Positions 17,177 through 27,423 of a DNA stretch of 64,000 nt are shown here, piece after piece. Source of the stretch: Chryseobacterium tructae (GTDB lineage: Bacteria > Bacteroidota > Bacteroidia > Flavobacteriales > Weeksellaceae); contig NZ_JAUFQR010000001.1 of the NCBI RefSeq assembly GCF_030409875.1, positions 1,860,001-1,924,000 of the forward strand, written 5' to 3'. Below the pieces are notes generated by a model. The model saw only the letters and a list, made by a program, of their open reading frames with translations, did not search any database and was not told the DNA's origin. Positions within the stretch are counted from its first letter, which is position 1, and each line of letters opens with the position of its first letter. A program made the translations under genes and the position numbers.

Positions 17177-18393
17177 TTATTGTGCTCTTACTTGCTCTAT
17201 CTTGATGTATATTTTAGAAAGGTTGGGCTGGGCACTGCCTGAAGTGGGTGCTCCTGCCATAATGGTTGCAGTATAAGCGGTTTTTGAAGAAGCATTACTG
17301 TCTATCCAGGTATATCTTCTATGCTCAGGCCCGCCACTGGCTCCATCTATAATCCCTACGTTCCCCCAGTAAGCGTTTCCTACTGCCCCTGTGCCTTGGG
17401 GATACCATGTAGCTGAAGCATCTGCCATACCGCCCCATACTCCTGAAGTAATATTGTTTGTTGTTACAGCTGCGCCAATATAACCACCATATTCGGTGTT
17501 ATAATTCCAATATAGGTTAACGGTAGCTCCTGTATTATTATACAATTGTACATTAGGAATTGCAGCGGTTGTCCCACTTGTGGTATCAAATATTACCCTG
17601 ATCGAATACTTACCATCTGGGGTAGTTAAAGGAAAGGTATAGGCTTGTTTCCCGTTGGAATCGGTTGTGAGGGTAGAATATCCCATCGCAGCAAGATCTG
17701 AAATGTCTGCACGGCTGGTATTTCCCACTGTAGCAGTACAGTTTTGTGCAGCTGTTAAGAAAGGAATTGCAGTGCTGTTCATAGGAAGAGTCATATTATT
17801 ACCAGTGGTAGGAGTTCCAGTCACTGAGAATACCAATTCGCCATCACCAAACTCTAAAATTCCGGGTCTTAGCTGGAAGGTTAATCCGTTCACTGTAAAA
17901 GGTGCTCCTGAATTATAAGTGCCTCCGTTTCCTTGGGTATAGGTAACTCTCAGGTTTCCGTTGAAAGGAGTACCAGCAGTATAAGTAGAGGGATTTAAAT
18001 AAGCTGTGGTACATTGTAACGCTGAAATCACCGGAGCGATGGTGTTTGTAGCCTGTGTAAGTCTTTGCCATACTGCGCCGTCAAAATAATAATAGCCCAT
18101 AGCAGTAACATTAATACGTTGTCCTGTAGCATCGCCACCAGTTACATCCGTAATATAAATTAATGCTCCTTGCTGATCGCTGTTATAGGTTGCTGTATTG
18201 ACGGTAAGCTCAGCTCTTGTAAGCCTCGGAGCCTGCAATCCGAATGTTTGGGAGTTATCCGTAATCACTCCTGAAGTATCTCTTTAGCAGATACATCCAC
18301 AGTTGTTTTGGGTAAAGTTGTATTAAATCCTACTTGGGCAGATGAGAATCCAGTAATAAGAATAGCACTGAATAGTGTAAATTTTGTTTTCAT
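17177..18393 (-). pseudogene. Secreted fibre-type protein, one-base frameshift near the start
   Basis: From ATG 18393 the protein opens with signal peptide MKTKFTLFSAILITGFSSAQ and V-G-F-N-T-T-L-P-K-T-T-V-D-V-S-A-K, then hits a stop. Adding one base to the A-run at about 18282 restores R-D-T-S-G-V-I-T-D-N-S-Q and the 363-codon frame to 17177, about 405 residues in all. The Q-V-G-x-N-T...T-x-D-V opening and the later Y-Y-Y-F-D-G-A-V-W-Q-R-L are typical of large families of secreted Bacteroidota fibre-like proteins. Probably intact in vivo. Unlike the 31-41 kb paralogues it lacks the GAGGG promoter element. Confidence 0.8.
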
Positions 18394-18571
18394 GTTAAGG
18401 TGTTATTTGGGTAAGTCAAATATAACTTTTTTTTAATAAAAAAATAAAAAAAAGGCTTTATAATTGAATAAAATTAATTAATTCGTAATATTATATTGAA
18501 ATATAGGGATTTTTAATGCGTTTATAATGTTTTTAATGCCAGTGTTTTATGTTTGGTTAGAGCTGTTTATG

Positions 18572-18805
18572 TCAAATTCTGTCAAATTCTATTTTCTCTA
18601 TAATAAGATGATTTTTTTTAGATATACAGATATTTGTATTTATTCTAATGTCTTGAAGATTATAACATAATGTATTAAATTGTGCTAGGTCTAAAATATC
18701 CAGTTGAATTCCCTTGACAGAATTCTCAATCATAACATTCTTCGAGTGTTCTTTGATTGAAAATATAATGGGTTGATAATACATTTTATGACACAAAGGT
18801 TTCAT
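18572..18805 (-). CDS. Short hypothetical ORF
   Basis: A 77-codon ORF with an ATG and plausible composition (Q-L-D-I-L-D-L-A-Q-F-N-T-L). No recognised family, no obvious promoter, next to repeat family S. It could be real, a gene fragment or chance. Confidence 0.3.
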   Translation of the reverse strand: MKPLCHKMYYQPIIFSIKEHSKNVMIENSVKGIQLDILDLAQFNTLCYNLQDIRINTNICISKKNHLIIEKIEFDRI

Positions 18806-18839
18806 TTTTGAAACTGTTGATGATAAGAGGGGAAAGCAT

Positions 18840-18965
18840 TACAACTTCGTTGCCGATTAAGCGTGAGGCAAAAATGGCTGTTTCATCGAATCAACTTTGT
18901 TGATTCTGTTCTTTGCCTACTTACGATAAAGCAGAATAATTAATGAACTTTGCGTTCATTCTTTT
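18840..18965. repeat. Dispersed repeat, family S copy 2
   Basis: Same ordered blocks as 16797-16935, including AATCAACTTTGTTGATTCTG and AACTTTGCGTTC. The two copies bracket the fibre gene at 17177-18393, in direct orientation. Confidence 0.6.
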
Positions 18966-19077
18966 AATGCAAAAAACAAATCAAATAATTAAAAAATAGC
19001 ATTTTTCCGCATTATTCTACAGGCTAATTTTGCAGGAATAAATAGATGGGTTGAACTATGAATGGAAAGTATAAAAT

Positions 19078-20048
19078 ATGGAAATAATAATAACAAAAAT
19101 TACAGAAAACGATATAACAGAATTACAGGAGATCAGTAAAAAAACATTCTTTGAAACCTTCTCCGAGGATAATACAGAAGAAAGCATGGCGCAATATCTT
19201 GAAACAAGTTTGCAACAGAAAAGCTTCATGCCGAACTTAACGATAGAAACTCCGAATTCTACTTTGCCAAGCTTGATCATAAAGTCATTGGATATTTAAA
19301 ACTCAATACCGGCTCATCACAAACTGAAATGAAAGGAGATGATGCGCTTGAAATTGAAAGGATATATGTTTCTAAAGATTTTCACGGAAAAAAAGTGGGA
19401 CAGGCTCTTTATGACAAAGCGATTGCTATTGCCAAAGAAAAAAATGCAGATTATGTTTGGCTGGGCGTTTGGGAAAACAATCGACGGGCGATTAGCTTTT
19501 ACCGGAAAAATGGGTTTAAAGAATTTGATCAACATATTTTCATGCTCGGAAATGAAGAACAAACCGATATTATGATGAAACTGGATTTGAAAAACAACAC
19601 CCCGAAAATTGAATTTTTTATAAAATCATTCGAAGAATTATCCACTATCGAACTCTACAACATATTAAAATTAAGAAGCGAAATATTTATTATAGAACAA
19701 AACTGTGTGTATCAGGACATTGATGATAAAGATTTAAAATGTCATCACCTGATGTGTTTTGTTGATGGAAATCTGGCGGGTTATACCAGAATTGTTCCAC
19801 ATGGTTTGACCTACGAAGATGCTTCCATTGGTCGCGTTGTGATCGGTACAGCATATAGAGGATTGGGACTTGGAAAACAACTGATGGAAAACTCGATCAA
19901 AGGCTGTCAGGATATTCTTAAGGAATCAAGAATTCGAATCAGCGCACAATTGTACCTGTTGAAATTTTACAATTCACTGGGTTTTAAAGAAGTAGGAGAT
20001 CCTTACGATGAAGACGGAATTCCGCACATAGAAATGGTGTTAAACTAA
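19078..20048 (+). pseudogene. Tandem double GNAT (N-terminal GNAT + ElaA-like GNAT), one-base frameshift
   Basis: The first ORF (19078-19299) reads as a GNAT N-terminus, then loses frame in the AAAA run at 19219. Restoring one A gives K-K-L-H-A-E-L-N-D-R-N-S-E-F-Y-F-A-K-L-D-H and joins the 19329 frame, about 323 residues in total. Domain 1 carries F-H-G-K-K-V-G-Q-A-L-Y and E-N-N-R-R-A-I-S-F-Y-R-K-N-G-F-K. Domain 2, from about residue 175, is ElaA-like, with I-G-R-V-V-I-G-T-A-Y-R-G-L-G-L-G-K-Q. Both are acyltransferases of unknown substrate. The joint (D-L-K-N-N-T-P-K) shows no linker, so a second lost stop between originally separate genes is possible. Confidence 0.8.
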
Positions 20049-20897
20049 TTCCAGAATGTTTTTAAGAATTGGATTAGGGTCGTCTTTTCGCCATTGGATG
20101 TACAAATCGGTAACAAAGGGGAGTGGTATAAAATGGATTCCGGTATTTTGGTGAAGATGATAAGAATGCGGCAGAATCGAAATACCTAATCCGTTTTTAA
20201 TTAATGAAATAATGGTAGATCCAAACTCACAGCGAATATAAGAATCAGGATTGATTGTATAAAAATCAAGAACTTCCTGAACCAATACATTGTAACTGCT
20301 GCCATCATCTCCTGTGGTTAAAAGAAATTTTTGCTCTTTTAATGTTTCTGCCGAAATATCAGATAAGGTTTTAAAATGATGATCTTCGGGAACTACTAAA
20401 GACAGATTTTCCTGGCATAATTTCTTTTCATTAATTCCTGAATACGTATTGATATCACGGGAAAAAGCAAGATCTATCTTATAATTTTTAAGATAATCCT
20501 CCTGAATCTCATTAGTAAGCTGAAACAATTCCAGATTCAGATTGGGAAAAGCAGCAGAAACCCTTTTTACAAAATCAGGTAAAACGGAAGAGGAAATAGA
20601 ATCGGGATGTGCAATTCTTATCGTTCCATATTCGCCTAAATGAATTTGTCGGGCTAGCTGATGAAAAGACTCCATTTGACTAAGCTCTTCACCCCATTTC
20701 TCCTGTAAAAATTTTCCTGCAGGAGTAAGCTTCACATTTCGTTTGTCACGATAAAACAACTGAACACCCAGTTCACTCTCTAAAGACTGAATGTTCCGGC
20801 TCAATGCAGATTGTGTAATATTCATTTTCGCCGACGTATTCCAGAAATGAAGTTCCTTTGCTAATGCCAGAAAATATTTGAGCTGTTGTAAATCCAT
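20040..20897 (-). CDS. LysR-family transcriptional regulator
   Basis: 285 residues. N-terminal winged HTH (M-D-L-Q-Q-L-K-Y-F-L-A-L-A-K-E-L-H-F, then I-T-Q-S-A-L-S-R-N-I-Q-S-L-E) followed by the effector-binding domain. The effector is not predictable. It converges on the GNAT gene with a 9-nt 3' overlap. No divergent target gene is adjacent, because a long hairpin and the 3' end of the DUF2182 gene lie upstream. Confidence 0.93.
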   Translation of the reverse strand: MDLQQLKYFLALAKELHFWNTSAKMNITQSALSRNIQSLESELGVQLFYRDKRNVKLTPAGKFLQEKWGEELSQMESFHQLARQIHLGEYGTIRIAHPDSISSSVLPDFVKRVSAAFPNLNLELFQLTNEIQEDYLKNYKIDLAFSRDINTYSGINEKKLCQENLSLVVPEDHHFKTLSDISAETLKEQKFLLTTGDDGSSYNVLVQEVLDFYTINPDSYIRCEFGSTIISLIKNGLGISILPHSYHLHQNTGIHFIPLPFVTDLYIQWRKDDPNPILKNILELV

Positions 20898-20980
20898 TGA
20901 TGCAAATTAATCATTAATTAGGCAAATTTAATAAGTAAATTGAATTAAAAACCACCTGATTGAAAATTATACAAATACAA

Positions 20981-21033
20981 AAATGAGGCTGTCTCAAAAG
21001 TCAAATAATTTGACTTTTGAGACAGCCTCATTT
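20981..21033 (-). terminator. Long perfect inverted repeat, terminator of the tyrosinase operon
   Basis: Two 25-nt arms match perfectly around the loop TAA; the outer part reads AATGAGGCTGTCTCAAAAGT. The stem is far longer than a terminator needs. Short relatives (AGGCTGTTTCAA at 55528) occur elsewhere in the window. It follows the DUF2182 gene on the minus strand. Confidence 0.75.
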
Positions 21034-21066
21034 GGATATAGTAATCTAATTTTTTTTAACAGCAGA

Positions 21067-21813
21067 TCAACGTCTGATAGGATTTTCAGGGATTATGATT
21101 CTCAGTAATTTCAACCTCAAATCTATACGCCAACGGGGAGCTTGCGGATGTTCCATATGCTCACTCAGCATAATAAAAGTGACGATCAGCATCGCCAAAT
21201 GATGTCCTTGTGGTAATAACATCGGGAGAAGCATTAATGCCCAGCCTGCGCCAACACACCAGAAACCGTGAGTAATCCCAAATGAAAAAGCATCCTGATA
21301 AGCTTTTGAACCCCACGCTGCCAAAACTGGATGATAATGTCCCCTGTTAAGGCACTTTTGCTTAACGGGAGAAAATTGCCAGATTAAGGTGATGATTCCA
21401 AAAATAACTGCCGGAATAAAAGATCCAGGCATCTGAATACTCACAAAAATGATGAAAATGTTTAATAAAAACCCGGTTACAGTCCACATCAAAACATATC
21501 CTGTTATAAAAAGAATGACCAATAAAAAGCTCATACTTTTAAAACTTTGATTAATGATGCTCTGAATAGGAATAATAAGCTTGGGAAGCATCATGGCCAA
21601 TACTATCAATATCCATCCGGTCATCATTTCAGAGAAAGGATTTATTTTGAGGATCATTTTTAATGAAACGCTGCTTCCGTTACATAAATTCATCTGACAA
21701 TGTGCTGCTGTAAGCAAATTGCCGGGATTGAAAAGCAGGATAAACCAACAGATAATGCTGAAACTCCATACACTGTAACTTATGAGGTTCCGATTAGCAT
21801 TTGATCTTTTCAT
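21067..21813 (-). CDS. DUF2182 membrane protein
   Basis: A 248-residue protein with about six TM helices. DUF2182 features: M-M-T-G-W-I-L-I-V-L-A-M-M-L-P in an early helix, and G-F-W-C-V-G-A-G-W-A-L-M-L-L-P-M later, where Cys and Met residues could bind metal. It starts 2 nt after the tyrosinase stop, so the pair is one operon. A role in copper supply or maturation of the tyrosinase is a reasonable inference. Confidence 0.85.
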   Translation of the reverse strand: MKRSNANRNLISYSVWSFSIICWFILLFNPGNLLTAAHCQMNLCNGSSVSLKMILKINPFSEMMTGWILIVLAMMLPKLIIPIQSIINQSFKSMSFLLVILFITGYVLMWTVTGFLLNIFIIFVSIQMPGSFIPAVIFGIITLIWQFSPVKQKCLNRGHYHPVLAAWGSKAYQDAFSFGITHGFWCVGAGWALMLLPMLLPQGHHLAMLIVTFIMLSEHMEHPQAPRWRIDLRLKLLRIIIPENPIRR

Positions 21814-21815
21814 TG

Positions 21816-23354
21816 CTATTGTTTTTCTCTGTAAACACTTATTCTTCCTACTGTAATTTTCGTATCGGATAAGATTTCGTTATCAGGAGTAATGGCAACA
21901 TCTAAAGATTTTAGATTCTCAAGATCATTTTCAAGATGCAGCTCATCAATGATATTGGTAATGTCTAAAGAAAAGCTAAGTCCGTTACCTCCTCCGTGAG
22001 AATCGTCCAGTGATGCATTGCGAAGTCCAAAAAGCGATATAAATCCTATATGTTGATTGTTTACAGAAACTTCAAGCGTATTGGCGTTGATATTTCCCTT
22101 CACATTCTCCAGAACCAAATAGATACGGTCAGGAATTTCATCTGCAGAAGCTCTTAAAAGGCTTGTAGAAACTTTCTTTAATCCTTTATCAGAAAAATTA
22201 ACGGTAGTTTTGGTTACTGCATTCTTAATTTCAAAAGAACCTTGGTTGGCAGCGACTAATTCTGTTGGTTTCTCATTATTATCCATAGTAGATTCAGTTA
22301 GTTGAGCATCATCCAAAATCGGAATTCCTAGTTTTCTCAATCTTTCAGAAGTCGTATCGGCAGCGGCAGGTTCTACTTTTGTTTTAAGATCATCATAGCT
22401 GTAATCCAAAAGATCAAGATTGGTTACATCATTGGGAGTATACGTCCATTCTTTTCCATCAAGTAAAGGCATTACAAACTCACGTTCTCCAATTTCCTTC
22501 GGGTCTCCCAGCCATTTTTTCTCTGATGGATTCTTGTTTCCCCTGGCATTCCACGATGCCCACATTCTGTCAATATTACAGTGGTGAAGATAAAAGATAG
22601 GATCCAGTGCTGCAGCGTTAGGATCAGACATAAGACCTTCATTTCCTTTAACAACTCCTCCTACGTCATTATGAACAAAATTGTGAGGATTGGTTTCTAA
22701 ACTTTCTTCAGGAAATATCGTTCCATAATGTGAAAAATCAGTTTCAGGCCCTCCGAAACAATTTTGATTACCAGTGTATACTGTCTTAAGTTCACAATTT
22801 TGTGTAACTCTTGGCTTGCCGTCCTTGAATAATTTGATGTAAATATTTCCGTCATTATCAGGGCCGTGTCTTTCTGTAACAAAAAGAGGATTAGGAGTAT
22901 CGCGGTCTAAAAACGGCCTAGTAAATGCCGGAGGTATTTTATTTTCTTTCTCTCCACCAAAATAGTTCCAATACGGTAAAGCCCAGTCATCAGGCCCATT
23001 AAGTTCTATCACTATTGCTCTGATCTGAATTTCCAAAGCCATAAGATAGCCACGATGCCATGGGGCAAAATACCAGGTTTGGTGCTGACATTGATTCCAA
23101 TACTTATCTTTTATATCTTTAGACGGAAAAGGGCTTGTAGGTACCTTTGGCGGAGCTTTAATAGTATTCCAGTCAATACCATCAGGATCCCCGGCAAAAT
23201 TTTCACCGTGAATGGCAGCAAAAAACCACCAGCTCGTCGGATCATCCAATTTTCTGGATTGCATTTCAGCAACTGCTCTTGCATACCAGTATAAATCGGG
23301 ATTATCAAACGTTCCTTCCTGATTCCACGCGTTTTTTCGTAAGAATTTTTTCAT
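21816..23354 (-). CDS. Tyrosinase / polyphenol-oxidase-type copper enzyme
   Basis: 512 residues. CuA histidines lie in H-G-E-N-F-A-G and H-Q-T-W-Y-F-A-P-W-H-R-G-Y-L (residues about 50-110). CuB lies in H-N-F-V-H-N-D-V-G-G and D-P-I-F-Y-L-H-H-C-N-I-D-R-M-W (about 225-265). Residues after about 370 form a beta-rich C-terminal domain like the plant polyphenol-oxidase tail (A-D-E-I-P-D-R-I-Y-L-V-L-E-N-V-K-G). No signal peptide is evident. Oxidises phenols to quinones with a type-3 dicopper centre. Operon with DUF2182. Confidence 0.93.
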   Translation of the reverse strand: MKKFLRKNAWNQEGTFDNPDLYWYARAVAEMQSRKLDDPTSWWFFAAIHGENFAGDPDGIDWNTIKAPPKVPTSPFPSKDIKDKYWNQCQHQTWYFAPWHRGYLMALEIQIRAIVIELNGPDDWALPYWNYFGGEKENKIPPAFTRPFLDRDTPNPLFVTERHGPDNDGNIYIKLFKDGKPRVTQNCELKTVYTGNQNCFGGPETDFSHYGTIFPEESLETNPHNFVHNDVGGVVKGNEGLMSDPNAAALDPIFYLHHCNIDRMWASWNARGNKNPSEKKWLGDPKEIGEREFVMPLLDGKEWTYTPNDVTNLDLLDYSYDDLKTKVEPAAADTTSERLRKLGIPILDDAQLTESTMDNNEKPTELVAANQGSFEIKNAVTKTTVNFSDKGLKKVSTSLLRASADEIPDRIYLVLENVKGNINANTLEVSVNNQHIGFISLFGLRNASLDDSHGGGNGLSFSLDITNIIDELHLENDLENLKSLDVAITPDNEILSDTKITVGRISVYREKQ

Positions 23355-23692
23355 GTATTAATAGATTTATGATTATAGTTATGGGATTAAAGCCAAATGT
23401 TATTTTGTCTTCATTCTCACTGTAAAATTATTATTAAAAAAAATCTTGTCTATCAGTAGTTATACCTAATCTTGTATTGAAAGAAGGTTTTGTGATCAGA
23501 AAGAAGAACAGGTTATTGTCTTGCAGGCGCCGCTTTGTAAAGTTTAATTTGCTTTGAATTAACAATTTTATAAAATATGATCAGGCCTATCCAGCTATAT
23601 AATGTCATAATTTTTTCTATATTTAGAAAAAAATGGCTTATGTCTGCATTTTGCGTTCTACAGCCTTTCTATGAACCCATATAAAAAGGACA
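23355..23692. other. Intergenic stretch between divergent genes
   Basis: 338 nt between the tyrosinase start and the CREST-like gene. It must contain both promoters. I see no ORF or hairpin of note. Confidence 0.5.
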
Positions 23693-24367
23693 ATGCCAAT
23701 AAATCAATTACCTCCGGATGGAGGTATGCTCTATAAAGAAACAGATATGGCTCATTTCTTTCCTGAGCCGTTAAATGCAATCACTGCTTTATTATTTTTA
23801 GCCATAGCTATTTTTTGGACCCTTAAAATGAAAGGCAATCTTAAAGAATATCCTTTTTTAACCTACTGCCTGGTGTTGTTATATATTGGTGCCATAGGGG
23901 GAACTGTTTATCATGCATTCAGACAATGGCCGGTGTTTATCATGATGGATTGGATGCCCATTATGATATTGTGCTTCTCTGCCGGATTTTATTTTTTAGC
24001 GCAGAGCCTCAAATGGTACTATGCTATTGTAATGGTTCTTGTATATCTGGTGCTCACGTTAGGGTTGAGAAATTGGATTTTGGTAGATAACCCTTCTCTC
24101 TTTATCAATGTAAACTACGCCATCATGGCTTCATTTGTACTTTTCTCAGTATTAAGTTATCTGATTTATACCCAATGGAAAGCTGGCAAATGGGTAGGCT
24201 TTGCTTTATTGTCGTTTGTTTTCGCTCTCACTTCCCGAGTCATTGATAAATGGGAATGGTTGGACTTCGGAACCCACTTTTTATGGCATACCTTTGGAGC
24301 GATAGCCACATTCTGTATGTTTAATTATATCTATCTTACACGGGATGTAATTAGAAAAAATAAGTAG
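23693..24367 (+). CDS. CREST-like (ceramidase/PAQR-type) membrane hydrolase
   Basis: A 224-residue protein with seven predicted TM helices. The CREST metal-site pattern is visible: H74 in G-T-V-Y-H-A-F, D86 in M-M-D-W-M-P, and a late H-x3-H in T-H-F-L-W-H-T-F. An N-terminal F-F-P-E-P-L-N-A resembles the E-P/W-N entry of alkaline ceramidases. Such enzymes cleave amide or ester bonds of lipids within the membrane using zinc. Family placement is by motif; the substrate is unknown. Confidence 0.65.
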   Translation: MPINQLPPDGGMLYKETDMAHFFPEPLNAITALLFLAIAIFWTLKMKGNLKEYPFLTYCLVLLYIGAIGGTVYHAFRQWPVFIMMDWMPIMILCFSAGFYFLAQSLKWYYAIVMVLVYLVLTLGLRNWILVDNPSLFINVNYAIMASFVLFSVLSYLIYTQWKAGKWVGFALLSFVFALTSRVIDKWEWLDFGTHFLWHTFGAIATFCMFNYIYLTRDVIRKNK

Positions 24368-24439
24368 CTTTTATTTTCTTTAAAAAAATGAATATATAAG
24401 TATCAATCCTCGAATTTCTTCTAAATTTGTCGAACCTCT

Positions 24440-24680
24440 GGATTTGTGATTGAAGGAGTTTTCCACAGCTCTGCAGATTTTATAGATAGTTGTAGATGAT
24501 TTCTCTCGCAGATTTTGCAGATGGCGCTGATTTTATAAAGGGGCTAAACCTTATAGGTTTTAAAATTTATGCATATTAAAAACCTATAAGGTTTGATCCG
24601 ATAATTCCCAAAAGATCTCAGAATTCTTATGGAGAATTATCTGCTCAATCTGCTGTATCTTAGAGGATGGTGTAAATTTT
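24440..24680. repeat. Nested intergenic inverted repeats
   Basis: An inner pair, AAACCTTATAGGTTTT at 24546-24561 and its reverse complement at 24579-24594, sits inside an outer pair (CGCAGATTTTGCAGAT near 24509 and ATCTGCTCAATCTGCTG near 24638). This nesting resembles non-autonomous intergenic repeats of Bacteroidota. No ORF in 24368-24815. Confidence 0.6.
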
Positions 24681-24815
24681 TATAAAAAATAAAAACTTTT
24701 GTATCTTTTGTGATTAATAAAAATTAAACAGTTTTTTTATGAAATTCACAGTTTAACTATTTTACTATTGAAAGAAAGATGATTTACTTATATTTGTCCT
24801 GCAAAGTAAAATTAA

Positions 24816-27319
24816 ATGTTCAAAAAAGTAAGCACTGTATTTATCCTTGGATTTTATACGGTTTTTTGTTCGGCCCAGCAGGTCCGGCCTTCAAAATCAT
24901 CTGAAATTTACCGGGAACTCAAAACCCTTAAACAGTTACCTAAAGTTTTATACCTTGCCGCTCATCCTGATGATGAAAATACAGGATTACTCTCCTGGTT
25001 AATTAACGATCAGAATGTAGAAACGGGCTATTTGTCTTTAACGAGAGGAGATGGTGGTCAGAATTTATTAGGTACAGAACAAGGTGCTGCATTGGGCTTA
25101 ATAAGAACGCATGAGCTTTTAGAGGCAAGAAAGTTAGACGGTGCTCAACAGTTTTTTACCCGTGCGATTGATTTCGGATTCTCTAAAAATACGACCGATA
25201 CCTTTAAACAATGGAATGCAGACAGCATTACGGCGGATGTAGTCTGGGTAATCCGTAAATTCCGTCCTGATGTTATCATTTGTCGTTTTCCTCCTACTGC
25301 TGCGGCAGGCCACGGGCAACATGCAGCTTCGGCTGTAGTTGCTGAAAAAGCTTTTAAGCTGGCAGGTGATAAAAATGCTTTTCCAGATCAGCTAAAATAT
25401 GTCAATGTATGGCAACCCAAACGCGTATTATGGAATACTTTCCGCTTTGGTGGGGTCAATACAACAGCTGAAAATCAACTGAAAGTTACCGTTGGGCAAT
25501 ATGATGCACAATTGGGAATGGGCTATGGTGAGCTGGCAGGATTAAGCAGAAGTTTGCATAAAAGCCAGGGGGCAGGAACACAATCTGTAGCTGGTATCAG
25601 AACTGAATATTTTTCTCATGTTATTGGTGAACCGGCAAAAACAACACTTTTTGACGGAGTGGTGAAAACCTGGACTTCACAGGGGAATACTGACATTGAT
25701 CAATCTTTAGATACAATTATTTCTGCTTTCAATTTCAATAATCCGGATCTTAGTTTGCCTGCTTTACTTGCTTTGCGAAAAAAGGTGATGGCGCTAAAAG
25801 ATGGAGATCAAAAAAAGGATAAACTTAAATCTCTTGATAGTATTATATTAAGCTGTGCCGGATTTATGGGTGAGGTGGTTACCAATCAGGCTGAAGCTGT
25901 TGCCGGAGAGCATTATAATTTCAGGTTAAATTTGATTTCAAGAGCTGCAAGTCCTGTTGTTTTAGAAAATGTAAAATGGTTAGGTCAGTCAGAAAGCTTG
26001 AATAGAAAACTATCCAAAGATTCTTTAATTACCATTCAGCATGACATTCAGATTCCTGCTGATGCAGCACTCACAGAACCTTACTGGTTGGCAAAGCCAG
26101 CTACGAATGCGGCAACATTCTCTGTTCCTAATGATACTTTAGTCGGTTTGCCTGAGGCAGAATCACCATTGAATGTCTTGCTTGGTTTAAAAATCGGTTC
26201 TGAGAATTTTGAGGTTCAACTTCCTTTATCTTTCAAGAAATTAGATCCTGTGCGTGGGGATGTCGTAGAAGCTTTGCGTATTGTTCCTGCATTGGAACTG
26301 AAATTTACACAACCCTTGTATGTGGCCAAAGAAATGAAGATTTACATTTGAGTTTAAATGTTAAGGTTAATTCTAACAAACAGTTTAATAAAGGGGTTCT
26401 AAACCTGATGTATAATGGAGAGCGATTAGGCAGTGCTAATGTAAATTCACTCAATGGAAAAGATACCGCCATCGATTATGTTATTCCAAAAACTAAGCTT
26501 GCTGCCATACACTCATCTCGTTTACAATTGGATGCTAATTTTGTTGCAGATGGAGCCACTTATCATAAAAAACAAGTATTAATTCAGTATCCGCATTTGC
26601 CTTCCTTACAATATTTTACGCCTGCAACGGTAACCGTCATGAAAGGTGATATTCAGGCGAAGGTTAAAAAAGTGGGATATATAGAAGGAGCGGGTGATTT
26701 CATTCCAGAGTTCCTACGCATTGCAGGTATCCAGGTTGATGTTCTGAAAGACGAAGATTTTTATGGTACCATAGATCAATCCGGTGGAAATGGTAATCAA
26801 AATAAACTATCTCAATATGATGCCATCGTATTGGGTGTTCGTGCCAATAACACAGAGAAAAAACTGGGTCGCTGGATGCCTTTCTTATGGTCTTATGCAA
26901 AAGCAGGAGGTAATTTGGTGATGCAGTATAATACCAATCAGGATACCACCGTTGATCAATTGGGAATGTATAATTTCAGTATTGCCAATAAGAGGGTGAC
27001 CGAAGAAAATGCAGCGGTTAAGTTTTTAAATCCAAATCATAAATTACTGAACTTTCCGAACAAAATTACTACGGATGATTTTAAAGGCTGGGTACAGGAG
27101 CGTGGTGCCTATTTCCCTGTTCAATGGGATGCGGCATATGAACCGCTTTTTGAAATGCACGATACGGATGAAGAGCCTCTGCAGGGATCAACTTTATATG
27201 CTAAATACGGAAAGGGTAATTTTATTTATACCCCGTTAGCATTTTTTAGACAGCTGCCAGCAGGAAATGTTGGGGCGGCACGTTTATTTTTAAACTTTTT
27301 ATCTGCACAAAAAAACTGA
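24816..27319 (+). pseudogene. Secreted PIG-L family deacetylase, one-base frameshift
   Basis: Two adjacent frames (24816-26351, 26348-27319) join if one T is added to TTT at 26347, giving I-Y-I-L-S-L-N-V and about 834 residues. Signal peptide (MFKKVSTVFILGFYTVFCSA), then the LmbE/PIG-L zinc site A-A-H-P-D-D-E-N at about 50 and H-G-Q-H-A-A-S-A near 168. The C-terminal third (F-I-P-E-F-L-R-I-A-G-I-Q-V, A-K-Y-G-K-G-N-F-I-Y-T-P-L-A-F-F-R-Q-L-P) is a GATase-like domain common in long members. Deacetylates N-acetyl sugars. Operon with a small membrane protein, a symporter and DUF2911. Confidence 0.88.
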
Positions 27320-27423
27320 TGAACAAGCAACTTAAAAATTGGAATATCTGGTACATACTATTAGCTGTTGCATTAGTATTGCAGATCGTATTTTATTATT
27401 GGTTTACTAAATTTTGGGCATGA
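27319..27423 (+). CDS. 34-residue single-pass membrane protein
   Basis: The ATG overlaps the stop of the PIG-L gene and its TGA overlaps the ATG of the symporter (ATGA at 27420), so it is translationally coupled on both sides. The peptide is a basic N-terminus followed by one TM helix (Y-I-L-L-A-V-A-L-V-L-Q-I-V-F-Y-Y-W-F). Possibly a symporter subunit or stabiliser; the coupling is seen, the role is inferred. Confidence 0.75.
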   Translation: MNKQLKNWNIWYILLAVALVLQIVFYYWFTKFWA

